A stretch of 64,000 nt of DNA from Longispora sp040681875. GTDB lineage: Bacteria; Actinomycetota; Actinomycetes; Mycobacteriales; Micromonosporaceae. The translations under genes were made by a program, and so were the position numbers. How positions within the stretch are numbered: position 1 is the stretch's first letter; each line of letters starts with the position of its first letter. Shown in pieces: positions 31,789-41,088 of this stretch. The stretch is taken from the NCBI RefSeq assembly GCF_040681875.1, contig NZ_JBFAZP010000004.1:372001-436000 (forward strand), written 5' to 3'. The notes beneath the pieces are model-generated. The model made no database searches, was not told the DNA's origin, and saw only the letters and a list, made by a program, of their open reading frames with translations.

Positions 31789-33434
31789 CGGAGTACTCCA
31801 GCGAGTCGTCGTCCGAGCCTGAGCCAGACGGGGAACAGGGCGACCATGATGACACAGCCTAGGGCGACCAGGCCCCACGGCGGTGGAAGATAACGCTGGG
31901 TGAGCTCCGACAGGCGGGACCGCCAGGCCAGCAGGGCCATCAGGACGAATCCGGCGGTTCCCAGCAGAGCGGTCAGACCGTACGTGACCAGGCCCAGTTC
32001 GCGGCGGCCGGGGCGGGTCCGCAGCCACGCGCCGGAGAACAGGTACCCGAAGGACTCCTCCCGCAGCCGGGGCATCCGGAGCACGTCGGACAGGGCCTGG
32101 TACCCGTCGAGCGGCAGCAGCGGGTTCAGGTTGTACAGCGTGTTGAGGTACAGCCCGAAGGCCAGCTGGTAGCACAGCCCGGAGGCGACCGGGTCGGGCA
32201 CGGCGGCCGCCCCGACGGCGGCGACCCCGGCGAGCGCGGCCGTGGACAGCGGCCCGGCGAGGGTCACCACCAGCCGGGACCGCCGGTCCCCGAACCACAT
32301 GTCGCTGGTGTCCACGAACGCGAACGGCAGCCCGAACATCAGCATGAACCCGGCCCGGGTCACGGTCCGGCCGTAGGACTTCACGGCCAGGGCGTGCGCG
32401 GCCTCGTGCAGCACGAGCGCGCCCAGGTAGGCGACCGCGACCCCGACCGCCCCGACCCAGCCGGCCCCGGCGGTGTCGAACAGCCGCTGCCGCCCGGCCG
32501 CGACCCCGAAGGCCACCAGCCCGACCGCGATCGACACCCACAGCACGACGATGGAGGTACGCGTGAAGAAGCGCCACCCGCCCCGCTGGTACAGCCGCTC
32601 GAACCGGCCGTCGAGTCCCGTGATCGCCAGCTCCAGCCGGGCCCACCGCCGCCACCGGGCCCGCTTCCCGGGGGCCTGCCCGTGCAGCCCGCGCACGAAC
32701 TCGTGCGCGCCGAGGGTGTGCAGGGTGCGCTCGATCCGGGGCAGCGCCAGCTCGCCGTACTCCTCCGCGAACGCGAACAGGAGGTCACGCACCGTGTTGC
32801 GCCCGTCGAGCAGGTGCCAGAGGAAGACGTCGCGGTCGTCGAGTTCGAGATACCGGCCGGTCCGCGTGTTGCGCAGCACCCAGGTGCCGCCGCCGGGGAC
32901 CTCCTTGAGGGCCCAGTGGCCGCGCCGGCGGGGGCGGACGTTGAGGGGTTCGGTGGCGGTGGGGGCGGGTTCCGGGGCTCCCCCGGGCCCGGGGCCCGTG
33001 GCCAGGGACGTGTGTTCCGTGCCCCGGACCATCGTCCGACCGCCGACCGCCGCCGACCGGGGCTGCTCGAACCGGACGGGGACGTCCCCGATGTACAGCT
33101 GGGTGCTGTCCGGGAGCAGGGCCGAGTCGGCGAACAGGGTGCGGTCGGCGACCCCGGTGCCGTTGAAGGACCCCAGATCCTCGACCGAGAAGCCCTGCGG
33201 GGTACGCGCCACCCGCGCGTGCCGGCGCGACACACTCGGATGGTCGATGACCAGGTCGTTGTCCCCGGCCCTGCCGATCGTGGTGACCTCGCGGTCCAGC
33301 GGGTAGTCCGTGCCCTCGTGCGACAGGCGCGGGGCCTCGAACTCCGCGATCCGTACTCCGATGCGTAAGGTGCCACACCGCAGGCAGTACGGAAAGTCCC
33401 GCCGCAGGTGCACGTGGCAGGCATGGCAGAGCAT
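31785..33434 (-). CDS. Zinc-ribbon/FHA/PqqD-like/site-2 protease fusion
   Basis: This 549-residue membrane protein has four recognisable parts. Residues 3-20 form a CHAC...CLRC zinc ribbon. About 42-125 form an FHA phosphothreonine-binding domain (IGRAGDNDLVIDHPSVSRRHARV, GSFNGTGV, keeping the Arg, Ser and Asn contacts). About 165-250 form a PqqD-like winged domain (HWALKEVPGGGTWVL, RDVFLWHLLDGRNTVRDLL). The rest is an M50 site-2 protease with HEAAH at 343-347 and NPLLPLDGYQ as the second metal motif, among about seven hydrophobic helices. It probably cleaves or binds a membrane partner after phosphorylation, and the overlapping pseudokinase gene is the obvious partner. This combination is not one I know from a described pathway. 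Confidence 0.85.
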   Translation of the reverse strand: MLCHACHVHLRRDFPYCLRCGTLRIGVRIAEFEAPRLSHEGTDYPLDREVTTIGRAGDNDLVIDHPSVSRRHARVARTPQGFSVEDLGSFNGTGVADRTLFADSALLPDSTQLYIGDVPVRFEQPRSAAVGGRTMVRGTEHTSLATGPGPGGAPEPAPTATEPLNVRPRRRGHWALKEVPGGGTWVLRNTRTGRYLELDDRDVFLWHLLDGRNTVRDLLFAFAEEYGELALPRIERTLHTLGAHEFVRGLHGQAPGKRARWRRWARLELAITGLDGRFERLYQRGGWRFFTRTSIVVLWVSIAVGLVAFGVAAGRQRLFDTAGAGWVGAVGVAVAYLGALVLHEAAHALAVKSYGRTVTRAGFMLMFGLPFAFVDTSDMWFGDRRSRLVVTLAGPLSTAALAGVAAVGAAAVPDPVASGLCYQLAFGLYLNTLYNLNPLLPLDGYQALSDVLRMPRLREESFGYLFSGAWLRTRPGRRELGLVTYGLTALLGTAGFVLMALLAWRSRLSELTQRYLPPPWGLVALGCVIMVALFPVWLRLGRRLAGVLR

Positions 33435-33899
33435 CGGGGGCCTTCCGGGACGGGCGAGGGTGCGGTGAGCCTAGATCGTTCTCACCGTGCGTGAGGTCAC
33501 CAAGTTGACAGTGTCCTGCGCCGCCCCCACTCGTTACAAGTCGCCCCGGCCACTGATCCGCAACGATGTCCGGCCCGGGCCTCGCCGGGCGGGCCGGTCC
33601 GTGGGCCACACTCGGTGACGGCGGGCCGGCCCCCGGGAACGGCGACGGTCGGCGGACCGCCCGCCATGACCGGTCGGCGATCAGCGCGAACACCTGGTGG
33701 GTGTTCGCGGGTCACGTCCCCGGCAGGGCGGGGCGGCCCCTCTCATCCGCAGGTGCCGCACGCTCCCACTACTTCGGACGGAGCCCGCCACCCGCCCTGC
33801 GACCTTGTGCTGACGGCCCCGCTCCCCACCAGGTCCGACGCGGCGCGCGCGCCCGGCGTCCAGGCTGAACGCACTGCCCCCTACCTGAGGAGTACCTGG
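33435..33899. other. 465-bp divergent intergenic region with a strong hairpin
   Basis: This gap separates the FHA-protease operon (leftward) from the beta-lactamase-like gene (rightward). A minus-strand TAGGCT (33465-33470) may be the operon's -10. A perfect 10-bp hairpin lies at 33685-33709. No coding frame here is convincing. Confidence 0.5.
33685..33709. other. Perfect 10-bp stem-loop in a divergent promoter region
   Basis: CGCGAACACC (33685-33694) pairs perfectly with GGTGTTCGCG (33700-33709) around loop TGGTG. No gene ends nearby, so it is not an ordinary terminator; an operator, leader structure or small-RNA terminator are alternatives. Confidence 0.5.
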
Positions 33900-34982
33900 A
33901 TGAGGCGCACTCTCGCGCTCGTCGTCGCGGCCACCGTGACGGCCACCCTGCTCGCCCCCGCCGCCGCCCACGCGTCCCCGCCGGCCCGGCCGGGTCTGGA
34001 GCGCGCACTGGCCGACCTGGTCGGGACCGGCCCTCCCGGCGCGCTGGTCCAGTACCGCGACGCGCGGGGGGCGTGGACCGGTTCGGCCGGCGTCGCGGAA
34101 CTGGGCCGGCCCGGCCGGGTCGACCCGCACGGCGTGTTCCGGATCGGGAGCGTCACCAAGACGTACACCTCGGTCATGGTTCTGCAACTGGTCGGCGAGG
34201 GCCGGCTGCGGCTGACCGATCCGGTCGAGCGCTGGCTGCCGGGGCTGGTGCCCGGCGGGGACCGGATCACGCTGCGCCAGCTCCTCGGCCACACGGCCGG
34301 GCTGTGGGACTACACCGACTCCCTCGGCGACTACCCGGAGCTGTACCGCGACCGGGACAAGCAGTGGCGCGCCGAGGACCTGTTGGCGCTGGCCACCTCG
34401 CACGAGCCGCTGTTCGAGCCCGGCACGTCGCAGGCGTACTCCAACACCGGCTACCTGTTGCTGGGCATGGTGCTGCGCAGCGTCACCGGGCACTCCTACC
34501 AGGAGGAACTCAGCAGGCGGATCACCGGGCCGCTGCGGCTGGAGCACACCGCGATGCCGGCGGACTCGGCGCTGCCCGGCCCGCACGCGCACGGCTATGT
34601 CGAGATCGACGGCGCCCTGACCGACTTCACCCGGATGACCCCGTCGTGGGCGTCGAGCGCCGGCGGGCTGGTGTCGACGGCCACCGAGGTGAACAAGTTC
34701 TTCGCGGCCCTGTTCGCCGGGCGGCTGCTGCGGCCGGCCGAGCAGCGGGAACTGTTCCGTCCGGTGGGCGCGGCGGACCACTACGGCCTCGGCGTGTACC
34801 GGGTGGACGTGTCCTGCGGGCTGAGCGTCTGGGGGCACGACGGTTCGATCCCCGGCTTCGAGACCTGGGCGTTCCAGACCCTCGACGGCCGCCAGCAGGT
34901 GGCGTTGTCGTTCACCACGGCCCGGGGCGACTTCGGCGCGGCGGTGACGGCGGTCCTCGACAAGGCGTTCTGCCCGGGCTGA
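33900..34982 (+). CDS. Secreted serine beta-lactamase/DD-peptidase-like hydrolase
   Basis: This 360-residue protein is of the class C beta-lactamase/DD-carboxypeptidase (S12) family, with a signal peptide (MRRTLALVVAATVTATLLAPAAAHA). The catalytic SxxK is GSVTKTY, the second motif is YSNTGY and the third is HDGS in place of KTG, as in many esterase or D-aminopeptidase members. It acts outside the cell. Whether it hydrolyses peptidoglycan peptides, esters or beta-lactams cannot be told. ATG 33900 follows TGAGGAG. It ends before two hairpins, the second an excellent terminator. Confidence 0.88.
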   Translation: MRRTLALVVAATVTATLLAPAAAHASPPARPGLERALADLVGTGPPGALVQYRDARGAWTGSAGVAELGRPGRVDPHGVFRIGSVTKTYTSVMVLQLVGEGRLRLTDPVERWLPGLVPGGDRITLRQLLGHTAGLWDYTDSLGDYPELYRDRDKQWRAEDLLALATSHEPLFEPGTSQAYSNTGYLLLGMVLRSVTGHSYQEELSRRITGPLRLEHTAMPADSALPGPHAHGYVEIDGALTDFTRMTPSWASSAGGLVSTATEVNKFFAALFAGRLLRPAEQRELFRPVGAADHYGLGVYRVDVSCGLSVWGHDGSIPGFETWAFQTLDGRQQVALSFTTARGDFGAAVTAVLDKAFCPG

Positions 34983-35055
34983 CCCGGGCGCCCGAAAGCC
35001 GAACCACCTCTGGGCGCCCCTGGCCGAACCGGCCCGGGGCGCCCCGGACAGAACC

Positions 35056-35088
35056 GAGTGCCCCGGGCCGAACCGACCCGGGGCACTC
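35056..35088 (+). terminator. Perfect 12-bp hairpin terminator after the beta-lactamase-like gene
   Basis: GAGTGCCCCGGG (35056-35067) pairs perfectly with CCCGGGGCACTC (35077-35088) around a 9-nt loop. A second, weaker GGGCGCCCC hairpin precedes it at 35012-35045. Confidence 0.85.
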
Positions 35089-35144
35089 CGGCGCCCGAGT
35101 ACCCATCGATGGTTCCCGCTGGGGACAGGTCCGGGAAAATCACC

Positions 35145-35158
35145 AGAGAGCGCTCTCT
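35145..35158. promoter_or_regulatory. LacI-type operator 1, AGAGAGCGCTCTCT
   Basis: A perfect 14-bp palindrome with the CG-centred core typical of LacI/CebR family operators, 111 bp upstream of the GH81 start. It pairs with a second copy 75 bp downstream. Confidence 0.8.
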
Positions 35159-35233
35159 CATGTACTCGAAACCGGTGAAACATCACCGCGAAACATTGAC
35201 GACACAGTGTGGTCACGCTAGCGTCCCCGACAA

Positions 35234-35245
35234 GAGAGCGCTCTC
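35234..35245. promoter_or_regulatory. LacI-type operator 2, GAGAGCGCTCTC
   Basis: A perfect 12-bp palindrome with the same core as operator 1, ending 23 bp before the GH81 ATG. Two sites suggest cooperative or looping repression by the LacI protein encoded at the operon's end. Confidence 0.85.
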
Positions 35246-35268
35246 ACCTCCTCCCCTCAGGAGGCACG

Positions 35269-38112
35269 ATGAAACCGTCCCGCATCCTCGTCGCCACCGT
35301 CGGCGCCGCCCTCGTCGCCGGCACCCTCACCCACGTCCTGAGCACCGGAGCCCAGGCCGATCCGGTCGGCGCCGGCAGCTACACCACCACGCCCGCCGGC
35401 CCGCTGCCGACCGGCTGCGGCACCCTGTCGACCAACCCGCGGCAGTTCGTGACCGCCAACGCGCCCGCCGGCCCCGTGCCGACGAACGACTGGTGGTCGA
35501 CGATCCTGTTCAAGAAGACCGACTGCGCGTTCGGCGAGCCGCTGCACGCGCACCCGGTCTCGTTCGACACGTTACCGGGTGGATTGGGCCTCTCGGCGAA
35601 CACGACGCCGCAGATCAGCGGCACGGGTACCGGGGTGGGCGAGTACCACTTCCCGTACGTGCAGGACCTCCAGGTGGGGGTCGCCGGGCTGAACGCGCCG
35701 AACGTGAAGGTCGACGGCTGGACCGACTGGACCGTGAGTCCGTTCTGGACGGACGGCGCGCGCACCCTGCGGGCCACGATCGGCCACGGCCTGCCGTTCA
35801 GCTACTACCAGGTCACCGGCGGCAACGCGCAGCTCACGGTCAACGCGCCGCAGGTGTGGTCCAACTCGGGCGCCGCGATCGGCTTCACGGCCAACGGCCA
35901 CGAGTACGCCGCCTACGCCCCGGCGGGCGCGACCTGGCAGGTCAGCGGCGGGACGATCACGTCGGGCCTCGCGGGCAAGGGCTACTTCTCGGTGCTCGCG
36001 CTGCCGCCGGGCGACCGGGCCGCGCTGGCCACGAGCCTCGGGCGGTACGCGCACAACCACGTCACCGGCACGAAGGTGGCCTACGCCTACAACCCGGCGA
36101 CCAGCAACGTCGCGACCACCTACTCCTTCACGACCACGGCGCGGGAGACCGGGTCCGCCGGCACGGTCGCGGCGCTCTACCCGCACCAGTGGCGCGCGCT
36201 GACCGGGGCGACCCCGCTGACCAACACCTACGTCTCGGCGCGCGGCACGATGAAGGTCCTCGCCGGGATCGGCCAGTTCACCACGAGCATGGCGTTCCAG
36301 GGGGTACTGCCCGAGATCCCGGCCGTCGCCGACAACGCGGGAGCCGAGCGCGCGACCCTCGACGCGTACCTGGCGCAGGTGGCCGGCAACCCGGCCGACT
36401 TCCGGGGCGACGACACGTACTGGACCGGCAAGGGCCTCGGCCGGGCCGCCCGGATCGCGGAGATCGCCGACCAGCTCGGCAACACCGGCACCCGCGACGC
36501 GGCACTGAACGCGATCCGGACCCGGCTCACCGACTGGTTCACCGCGAGCCCCGGCAAGACGTCCCGGCTGTTCTACTACGACCAGAACTGGGGCACGCTG
36601 ATCGGCTACCCGGCCTCCTACGGGTCCGACCAGGAACTCAACGACCACCACTTCCACTACGGGTACTTCGTCGCGGCGGCGGCCACCCTGGCCAAGTTCG
36701 ACCCGCAGTGGGCGACCACGGGCCGGTACGGCGGCATGGTGGACCTGCTGATCCGGGACGCGAACAACTACGACCGCGGCGACAACCGGTTCCCGTACCT
36801 GCGGGACTTCGACATCTACGCCGGGCACGACTGGGCGTCGGGGCACGGCTCGTTCGGGGCGGGCAACAACCAGGAGTCCTCGTCGGAGGGGATGAACTTC
36901 GCCAACGCCCTGATCCAGTGGGGCCAGGCGACCGGTAACACGGCGGTCCGGGACGCGGGCGTGTTCCTGTACACGACGCAGGCGGCGGCGATCCAGGAGT
37001 ACTGGTTCGACAGCCGGGACGCGAACTTCCCGGCGGCGTTCGGCCACAAGACGGTGGGCATGGTGTGGGGCGACGGGGCCGCGTACGCGACCTGGTTCAG
37101 CGCCGAGCCGGAGATGATCCAGGGCATCAACATGCTCCCGGTGACCGGCGGGCACCTCTACCTGGGCAACAACCCGGCGTACGTACGGGCCAACTACGCC
37201 GAGCTGCTCACGAACAACGGCGGCCCGCCGAGCGTGTGGCAGGACATCCTCTGGGAGTTCCAGGCCCTCGGCGACGGGGACGCGGCCCTGGCCAACTTCC
37301 GGAACAACAGCGGCTTCACCAGCGAGGAGGGCGAGAGCAAGGCGCACACCTTCCACTGGATCCGCAACGTCGCCGCACTCGGCAACGTCGACACCTCGGT
37401 GACCGGGAACCACCCGCTGTCGGCCGTGTTCAGCAGGAACGGGGCGCGCACCTACGTGGCCGCCAACATCACGAACGCGCCGGTCACGGTCACGTTCTCC
37501 AACGGCTGGACCCTCCAGGTGCCGGCGGGGAGGACGGCGACGAACGGCGCGTACACCTGGAGTGGCGGCAGTGCCGGCGGCGGCACCAACCCGACACCGT
37601 CACCCACCGCGTCGCCGAGCCCCAGCCCGACGCCCTCCCCCACCGGCAACCCGTCGACCAGGACGCTCCACCTCCAGTCCAACGGCACCCTCGGTGGTAC
37701 CGCCCCGGCGGGCACCGCACCCGTGGCCTCCGCCGGCGGGACCAACCACGACGGCGTACCCACCAATGCCTCGGTCTTCGCCGCCTCCGGCCTGAACGTG
37801 ACCCGCTCGGCCGGGACCACGACGTTCGACCTGTTCGTCGACGCGGGCAGCACCGTGGCCAACGGCACCCAGGTCCGGGTGTCCTACGACCTGACCGGGG
37901 ACGGCACCTGGGACCGCGTGGAGACCTACCGGTACTTCGCCACCGACCCGGCCCCCGGCTGGGAGCACTACACCACCTCCGTCGGCCTCTCCTCGGCCAC
38001 CGGCACGCCGGGCAACCTCACCAACGGCCGCGTGCGCCTGGAGGTCTGGAACGCCATCGGCAACGGGCCCAGCACCGTGGGCACCGGCAACCAGTCCGTC
38101 ATCACCCTCTAA
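35269..38112 (+). CDS. Secreted GH81 endo-beta-1,3-glucanase with C-terminal accessory domain
   Basis: This 947-residue secreted enzyme cuts internal beta-1,3 bonds of laminarin, curdlan or fungal cell walls. It has a signal peptide of about 30 residues (MKPSRILVATVGAALVAGTL). An N-terminal beta-domain begins near PTNDWWSTILFKK. The (alpha/alpha)6 barrel has YYDQNWGTLIGYP, ELNDHHFHYGYFVAAAA, WASGHGSFGAGNNQESSSEGMNFANAL and AYATWFSAEPEMIQGINMLP. The DHHFHYG and NQESSSE segments carry the GH81 catalytic acids. A Ser/Pro linker (about residues 770-800) joins a C-terminal beta domain of about 140 residues, likely carbohydrate-binding (CBM56-like, uncertain). I chose ATG 35269, with AGGAGG 5 nt upstream and after the operators, over GTG 35209. 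Confidence 0.92.
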   Translation: MKPSRILVATVGAALVAGTLTHVLSTGAQADPVGAGSYTTTPAGPLPTGCGTLSTNPRQFVTANAPAGPVPTNDWWSTILFKKTDCAFGEPLHAHPVSFDTLPGGLGLSANTTPQISGTGTGVGEYHFPYVQDLQVGVAGLNAPNVKVDGWTDWTVSPFWTDGARTLRATIGHGLPFSYYQVTGGNAQLTVNAPQVWSNSGAAIGFTANGHEYAAYAPAGATWQVSGGTITSGLAGKGYFSVLALPPGDRAALATSLGRYAHNHVTGTKVAYAYNPATSNVATTYSFTTTARETGSAGTVAALYPHQWRALTGATPLTNTYVSARGTMKVLAGIGQFTTSMAFQGVLPEIPAVADNAGAERATLDAYLAQVAGNPADFRGDDTYWTGKGLGRAARIAEIADQLGNTGTRDAALNAIRTRLTDWFTASPGKTSRLFYYDQNWGTLIGYPASYGSDQELNDHHFHYGYFVAAAATLAKFDPQWATTGRYGGMVDLLIRDANNYDRGDNRFPYLRDFDIYAGHDWASGHGSFGAGNNQESSSEGMNFANALIQWGQATGNTAVRDAGVFLYTTQAAAIQEYWFDSRDANFPAAFGHKTVGMVWGDGAAYATWFSAEPEMIQGINMLPVTGGHLYLGNNPAYVRANYAELLTNNGGPPSVWQDILWEFQALGDGDAALANFRNNSGFTSEEGESKAHTFHWIRNVAALGNVDTSVTGNHPLSAVFSRNGARTYVAANITNAPVTVTFSNGWTLQVPAGRTATNGAYTWSGGSAGGGTNPTPSPTASPSPSPTPSPTGNPSTRTLHLQSNGTLGGTAPAGTAPVASAGGTNHDGVPTNASVFAASGLNVTRSAGTTTFDLFVDAGSTVANGTQVRVSYDLTGDGTWDRVETYRYFATDPAPGWEHYTTSVGLSSATGTPGNLTNGRVRLEVWNAIGNGPSTVGTGNQSVITL

Positions 38113-38123
38113 GGAAGGTCATC

Positions 38124-39377
38124 ATGCGTCGCGTCCTCGCCCCGCTCCTCGCGATCTGCCTGCTCGCCTCCGCCGCCGCGTGCGGCTCCGGCGACGCGAA
38201 AGACGAGAAGGTCAAGCTCACCATCGGGCTCTTCGGCGACTTCGGCTTCAAGCCGTTGTACGAGGAGTACAAGGCCACCCACCCGAACATCCAGATCGAG
38301 GAGCGGGTCTCCGAGTTCGCCGCCCACCACCAGAATCTCACCGCGCACCTGGCCACGAACACCGGCGCGGCGGACATCGAGGCGATCGAGGTGGGCTACA
38401 TCAGCCAGTTCACCGCGCAGCCGCAGAAGTTCCACAACCTGCTCGACCGGGGCGCGGGGAACCTGGAGGGCAGGTTCCTGCCGTGGAAGTGGCAGCAGGG
38501 CCTGTCCGGCGACGGGAAGTCCCTCGTCGGGCTCGGCACGGACGTGGGCGGCATGGCCATGTGCTACCGCAACGACCTGTTCGCGGCGGCCGGGCTGCCC
38601 ACCGACCGCGACGCGGTGTCCAGGCTCTGGCCCACCTGGGCGGACTACGTGAAGGTCGGCAAGGAGTACAAGGCGAAGAAGCCCGAGTCGGCGTTCTTCG
38701 AGAGCTCCGGCAACATGTTCCGCGCCATGGTCGAACAGGGCTCGCAGGGCGTCTACGACAAGCAGAACAACCTGGTCGTGGACTCCAACCCCGGCGTGCG
38801 CGCCGCGTGGGACACGGCGGTGGACGCCATCGACGCGGGCATGTCGGCCAAGCTGACGGCGTGGACCCCGGAGTGGACGGCGGCCTTCGAGAAGGGCTCG
38901 TTCGCCACGATCGTGTGCCCGGCGTGGATGACCTCCTACATCCAGACCAACGCCAAGAACGCGTCCGGCAAGTGGGACGTGGCGGCGGTCCCGGGCGGGG
39001 CGGGCAGCATGGGCGGCACGCACCTGACGCTGCCGAAGCAGGGCAAGCACGCCAAGGAGGCGTACGAGCTGATCTCGTGGCTCACCGCGCCCGCCCAGCA
39101 GGCCAAGGTGTTCAAGGCGACCGGCAACTTCCCGTCGACCCCGGAGCTGTACTCCAGTCCCGAGATCACCGGGTTCAAGAAGGACTTCTTCAACAACGCG
39201 CCGATCGGGCAGATCTTCTCCGACTCGGCGAAGGCCGTGAAGCCGCAGTACATGGGGCCGCGCACCGGTGACGTGTTCACCACGATCGGCTCCGGGCTCG
39301 GCCGGATCGAGAACGGTCAGCAGAAGGCCGACGACGCCTGGAAGCAGGTCCTGTCGGATGTGGCCAAGCTGAAATGA
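38124..39377 (+). CDS. Sugar ABC transporter substrate-binding lipoprotein
   Basis: This 417-residue type-1 sugar-binding lipoprotein should capture the beta-1,3-gluco-oligosaccharides released by the GH81 enzyme. Its lipoprotein signal peptide ends ASAAACGSG, with lipidated Cys about residue 20. The SBP body has KVKLTIGLFGDFGFKPLYEEY, AWMTSYIQTNA and GGTHLTLPKQGKHAKEAYELISWL. AAGGAAGG is a good Shine-Dalgarno before ATG 38124, 11 bp after the GH81 stop. Its stop overlaps the first permease ATG by 4 nt. It is the outer-face component of the importer; the energising ATPase is not encoded here. Confidence 0.92.
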   Translation: MRRVLAPLLAICLLASAAACGSGDAKDEKVKLTIGLFGDFGFKPLYEEYKATHPNIQIEERVSEFAAHHQNLTAHLATNTGAADIEAIEVGYISQFTAQPQKFHNLLDRGAGNLEGRFLPWKWQQGLSGDGKSLVGLGTDVGGMAMCYRNDLFAAAGLPTDRDAVSRLWPTWADYVKVGKEYKAKKPESAFFESSGNMFRAMVEQGSQGVYDKQNNLVVDSNPGVRAAWDTAVDAIDAGMSAKLTAWTPEWTAAFEKGSFATIVCPAWMTSYIQTNAKNASGKWDVAAVPGGAGSMGGTHLTLPKQGKHAKEAYELISWLTAPAQQAKVFKATGNFPSTPELYSSPEITGFKKDFFNNAPIGQIFSDSAKAVKPQYMGPRTGDVFTTIGSGLGRIENGQQKADDAWKQVLSDVAKLK

Positions 39378-40285
39378 GCGACCGCCTCTACCGCTGGGAC
39401 CTGAAGGCCTCGCCGTACGTCTACATCGCGCCCTTCTTCCTGCTCTTCGGCGCGTTCGGCGTGTTCCCGCTGCTCTACACGGCCTGGGTGTCCCTGCACG
39501 ACTGGACGCTGCTGTCCGAGGAGCACCCGTTCGTCGGGCTGGGCAACTACTCCGCGCTGTTCGGCGACCCGTACTTCTGGAACGCGCTCGGCAACACGCT
39601 CTCGATCCTGGTGCTGTCCACCGTCCCGCAACTGCTGTTCGCGCTGGTCCTGGCGCACCTGCTCAACCGGCCGCTGCGGGGTCGGACATTCTTCCAGCTC
39701 GGGCTGCTGCTGCCGAACGTCACCTCGGTGGTGGCGGTGGCGGTCATCTTCTCGCAACTGTTCGGGAGGGACTTCGGGCTGATCAACGCCGTCCTGGAGT
39801 CCCTCGGGGCGGGCCGGATCGACTGGCAGAACGGCACGGCCAGCTCGCACGTCGCCATCGCCACCATGATCGTGTGGCAGTGGACCGGCTACAACGCGCT
39901 GATCTACCTGGCGGCGATGAAGGCCGTGCCCCGGGAGCTCTACGAGTCGGCGACGTTGGACGGGGCCACCGGCCTGCAACAGCTGACCCGGATCACCATT
40001 CCGATGATCCGGCCGACGATCATCTTCACCGTCGTGGTGTCCACCATCTACGGGTTGCAGGTCTTCGCCCAGCCGCAGCTGTTCGGGGGCGGCGGGCCGA
40101 CCGGGATCACCGGGGGCACGGACCGGCAGTTCCAGACGCTCTCGCTGTACCTCTACGAGCACGCGTTCACGAAGGGCTTCCAGTTCGGGTACGCCTCGGC
40201 GACCGCCTGGGTCATGTTCGCCGTGATCGTGCTGGGCGCCGGGCTCAACTACCTGTTCGTCCGGAAGATCAGGAGCACGTCGTGA
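39374..40285 (+). CDS. Sugar ABC transporter permease, MalF/UgpA type
   Basis: This 303-residue permease has six predicted helices and the cytosolic EAA loop (ELYESATLDGATGLQQLTRITIPMIRP), which docks the ATPase. It pairs with the following permease to form the membrane pore of the beta-glucan oligosaccharide importer. ATG 39374 overlaps the lipoprotein stop (ATGA), and its stop overlaps the next GTG (GTGA). Confidence 0.93.
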   Translation: MSDRLYRWDLKASPYVYIAPFFLLFGAFGVFPLLYTAWVSLHDWTLLSEEHPFVGLGNYSALFGDPYFWNALGNTLSILVLSTVPQLLFALVLAHLLNRPLRGRTFFQLGLLLPNVTSVVAVAVIFSQLFGRDFGLINAVLESLGAGRIDWQNGTASSHVAIATMIVWQWTGYNALIYLAAMKAVPRELYESATLDGATGLQQLTRITIPMIRPTIIFTVVVSTIYGLQVFAQPQLFGGGGPTGITGGTDRQFQTLSLYLYEHAFTKGFQFGYASATAWVMFAVIVLGAGLNYLFVRKIRSTS

Positions 40286-41088
40286 CCCGCCGGCTGGTCT
40301 ACCTGAGCCTGACGGCCGTCGTGTTCTTCTCGGCCTTCCCGCTGTACTTCAGCGTCGTCGTCGCGTCCTCGGACACCTCGGCCCTGAGCAGCGCCCGACT
40401 GCTGCCCGGCGCGCACCTGTGGGACAACGTCCGCCGGGTGTTCGGGACCGTGCCGTTCGGGACGGCGATGCTCAACTCGGTCCTCGTGTCGCTGTCGATC
40501 ACGGTGTCGGTGGTGCTGTTCTCCACCCTCGCCGGGTTCGCGTTCGCGCGGCTGCGGTTCCGGGGGCGCACCGCGTTCCTGGTGTTCATCGTGGGCACGA
40601 TGATGGTGCCGACCCAGCTGGGCATCATCCCGCTGTACATCCTGATGGCGAAGATCGAGTGGACGGACTCGCTCCAAGCGGTCGTCGTCCCCGCGCTGGT
40701 CAACGCCTTCGGGGTGTTCTTCATGACCCAGTATCTGTCGGAGGCGCTGCCGAAGGAGCTGCTGGAGGCGGGCCGGATGGACGGCTGCTCCACCCAGCGG
40801 CTGTTCTGGCACGTGGTGCTGCCCGTGGCCCGGCCGGCGGCGTCCGTCCTCGGCATGCTCACGTTCCTCGCCGCGTGGAACGACTACTTCTGGCCGCTGG
40901 TCGTGCTGTCCTCGCCGGAGAACCACACGGTGCAGGTCACGCTGTCGCAGCTGCGCAGCGGCTACGTCACCGACTACGCGTTGTCCCTCACCGGCACGGT
41001 GCTGGCCACCCTGCCACTGCTCGTCGTGTTCGGCCTGCTCGGCAAACAGATCATCGGAGGAATCATGCAGGGGGCGGTCAAGGGATGA
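40282..41088 (+). CDS. Sugar ABC transporter permease, MalG/UgpE type
   Basis: This 268-residue permease has six helices and the EAA loop (ELLEAGRMDGCSTQRLFWHVVLPVARP). It forms the pore with the preceding MalF-type subunit. GTG 40282 is coupled to the previous stop by a 4-nt overlap, and its stop overlaps the GH1 ATG. The frame is open back to 39874, but only as an alternative reading of the other permease gene. No ATPase gene follows; in actinomycetes a shared MsiK-type ATPase commonly serves such systems. Confidence 0.93.
   Translation: MTRRLVYLSLTAVVFFSAFPLYFSVVVASSDTSALSSARLLPGAHLWDNVRRVFGTVPFGTAMLNSVLVSLSITVSVVLFSTLAGFAFARLRFRGRTAFLVFIVGTMMVPTQLGIIPLYILMAKIEWTDSLQAVVVPALVNAFGVFFMTQYLSEALPKELLEAGRMDGCSTQRLFWHVVLPVARPAASVLGMLTFLAAWNDYFWPLVVLSSPENHTVQVTLSQLRSGYVTDYALSLTGTVLATLPLLVVFGLLGKQIIGGIMQGAVKG

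Noticed and set aside
35209..35268. Upstream GTG start for the GH81 gene
   Set aside because: It would place LacI operator 2 inside the coding region and bury the signal peptide; ATG 35269 has AGGAGG and a proper signal sequence.
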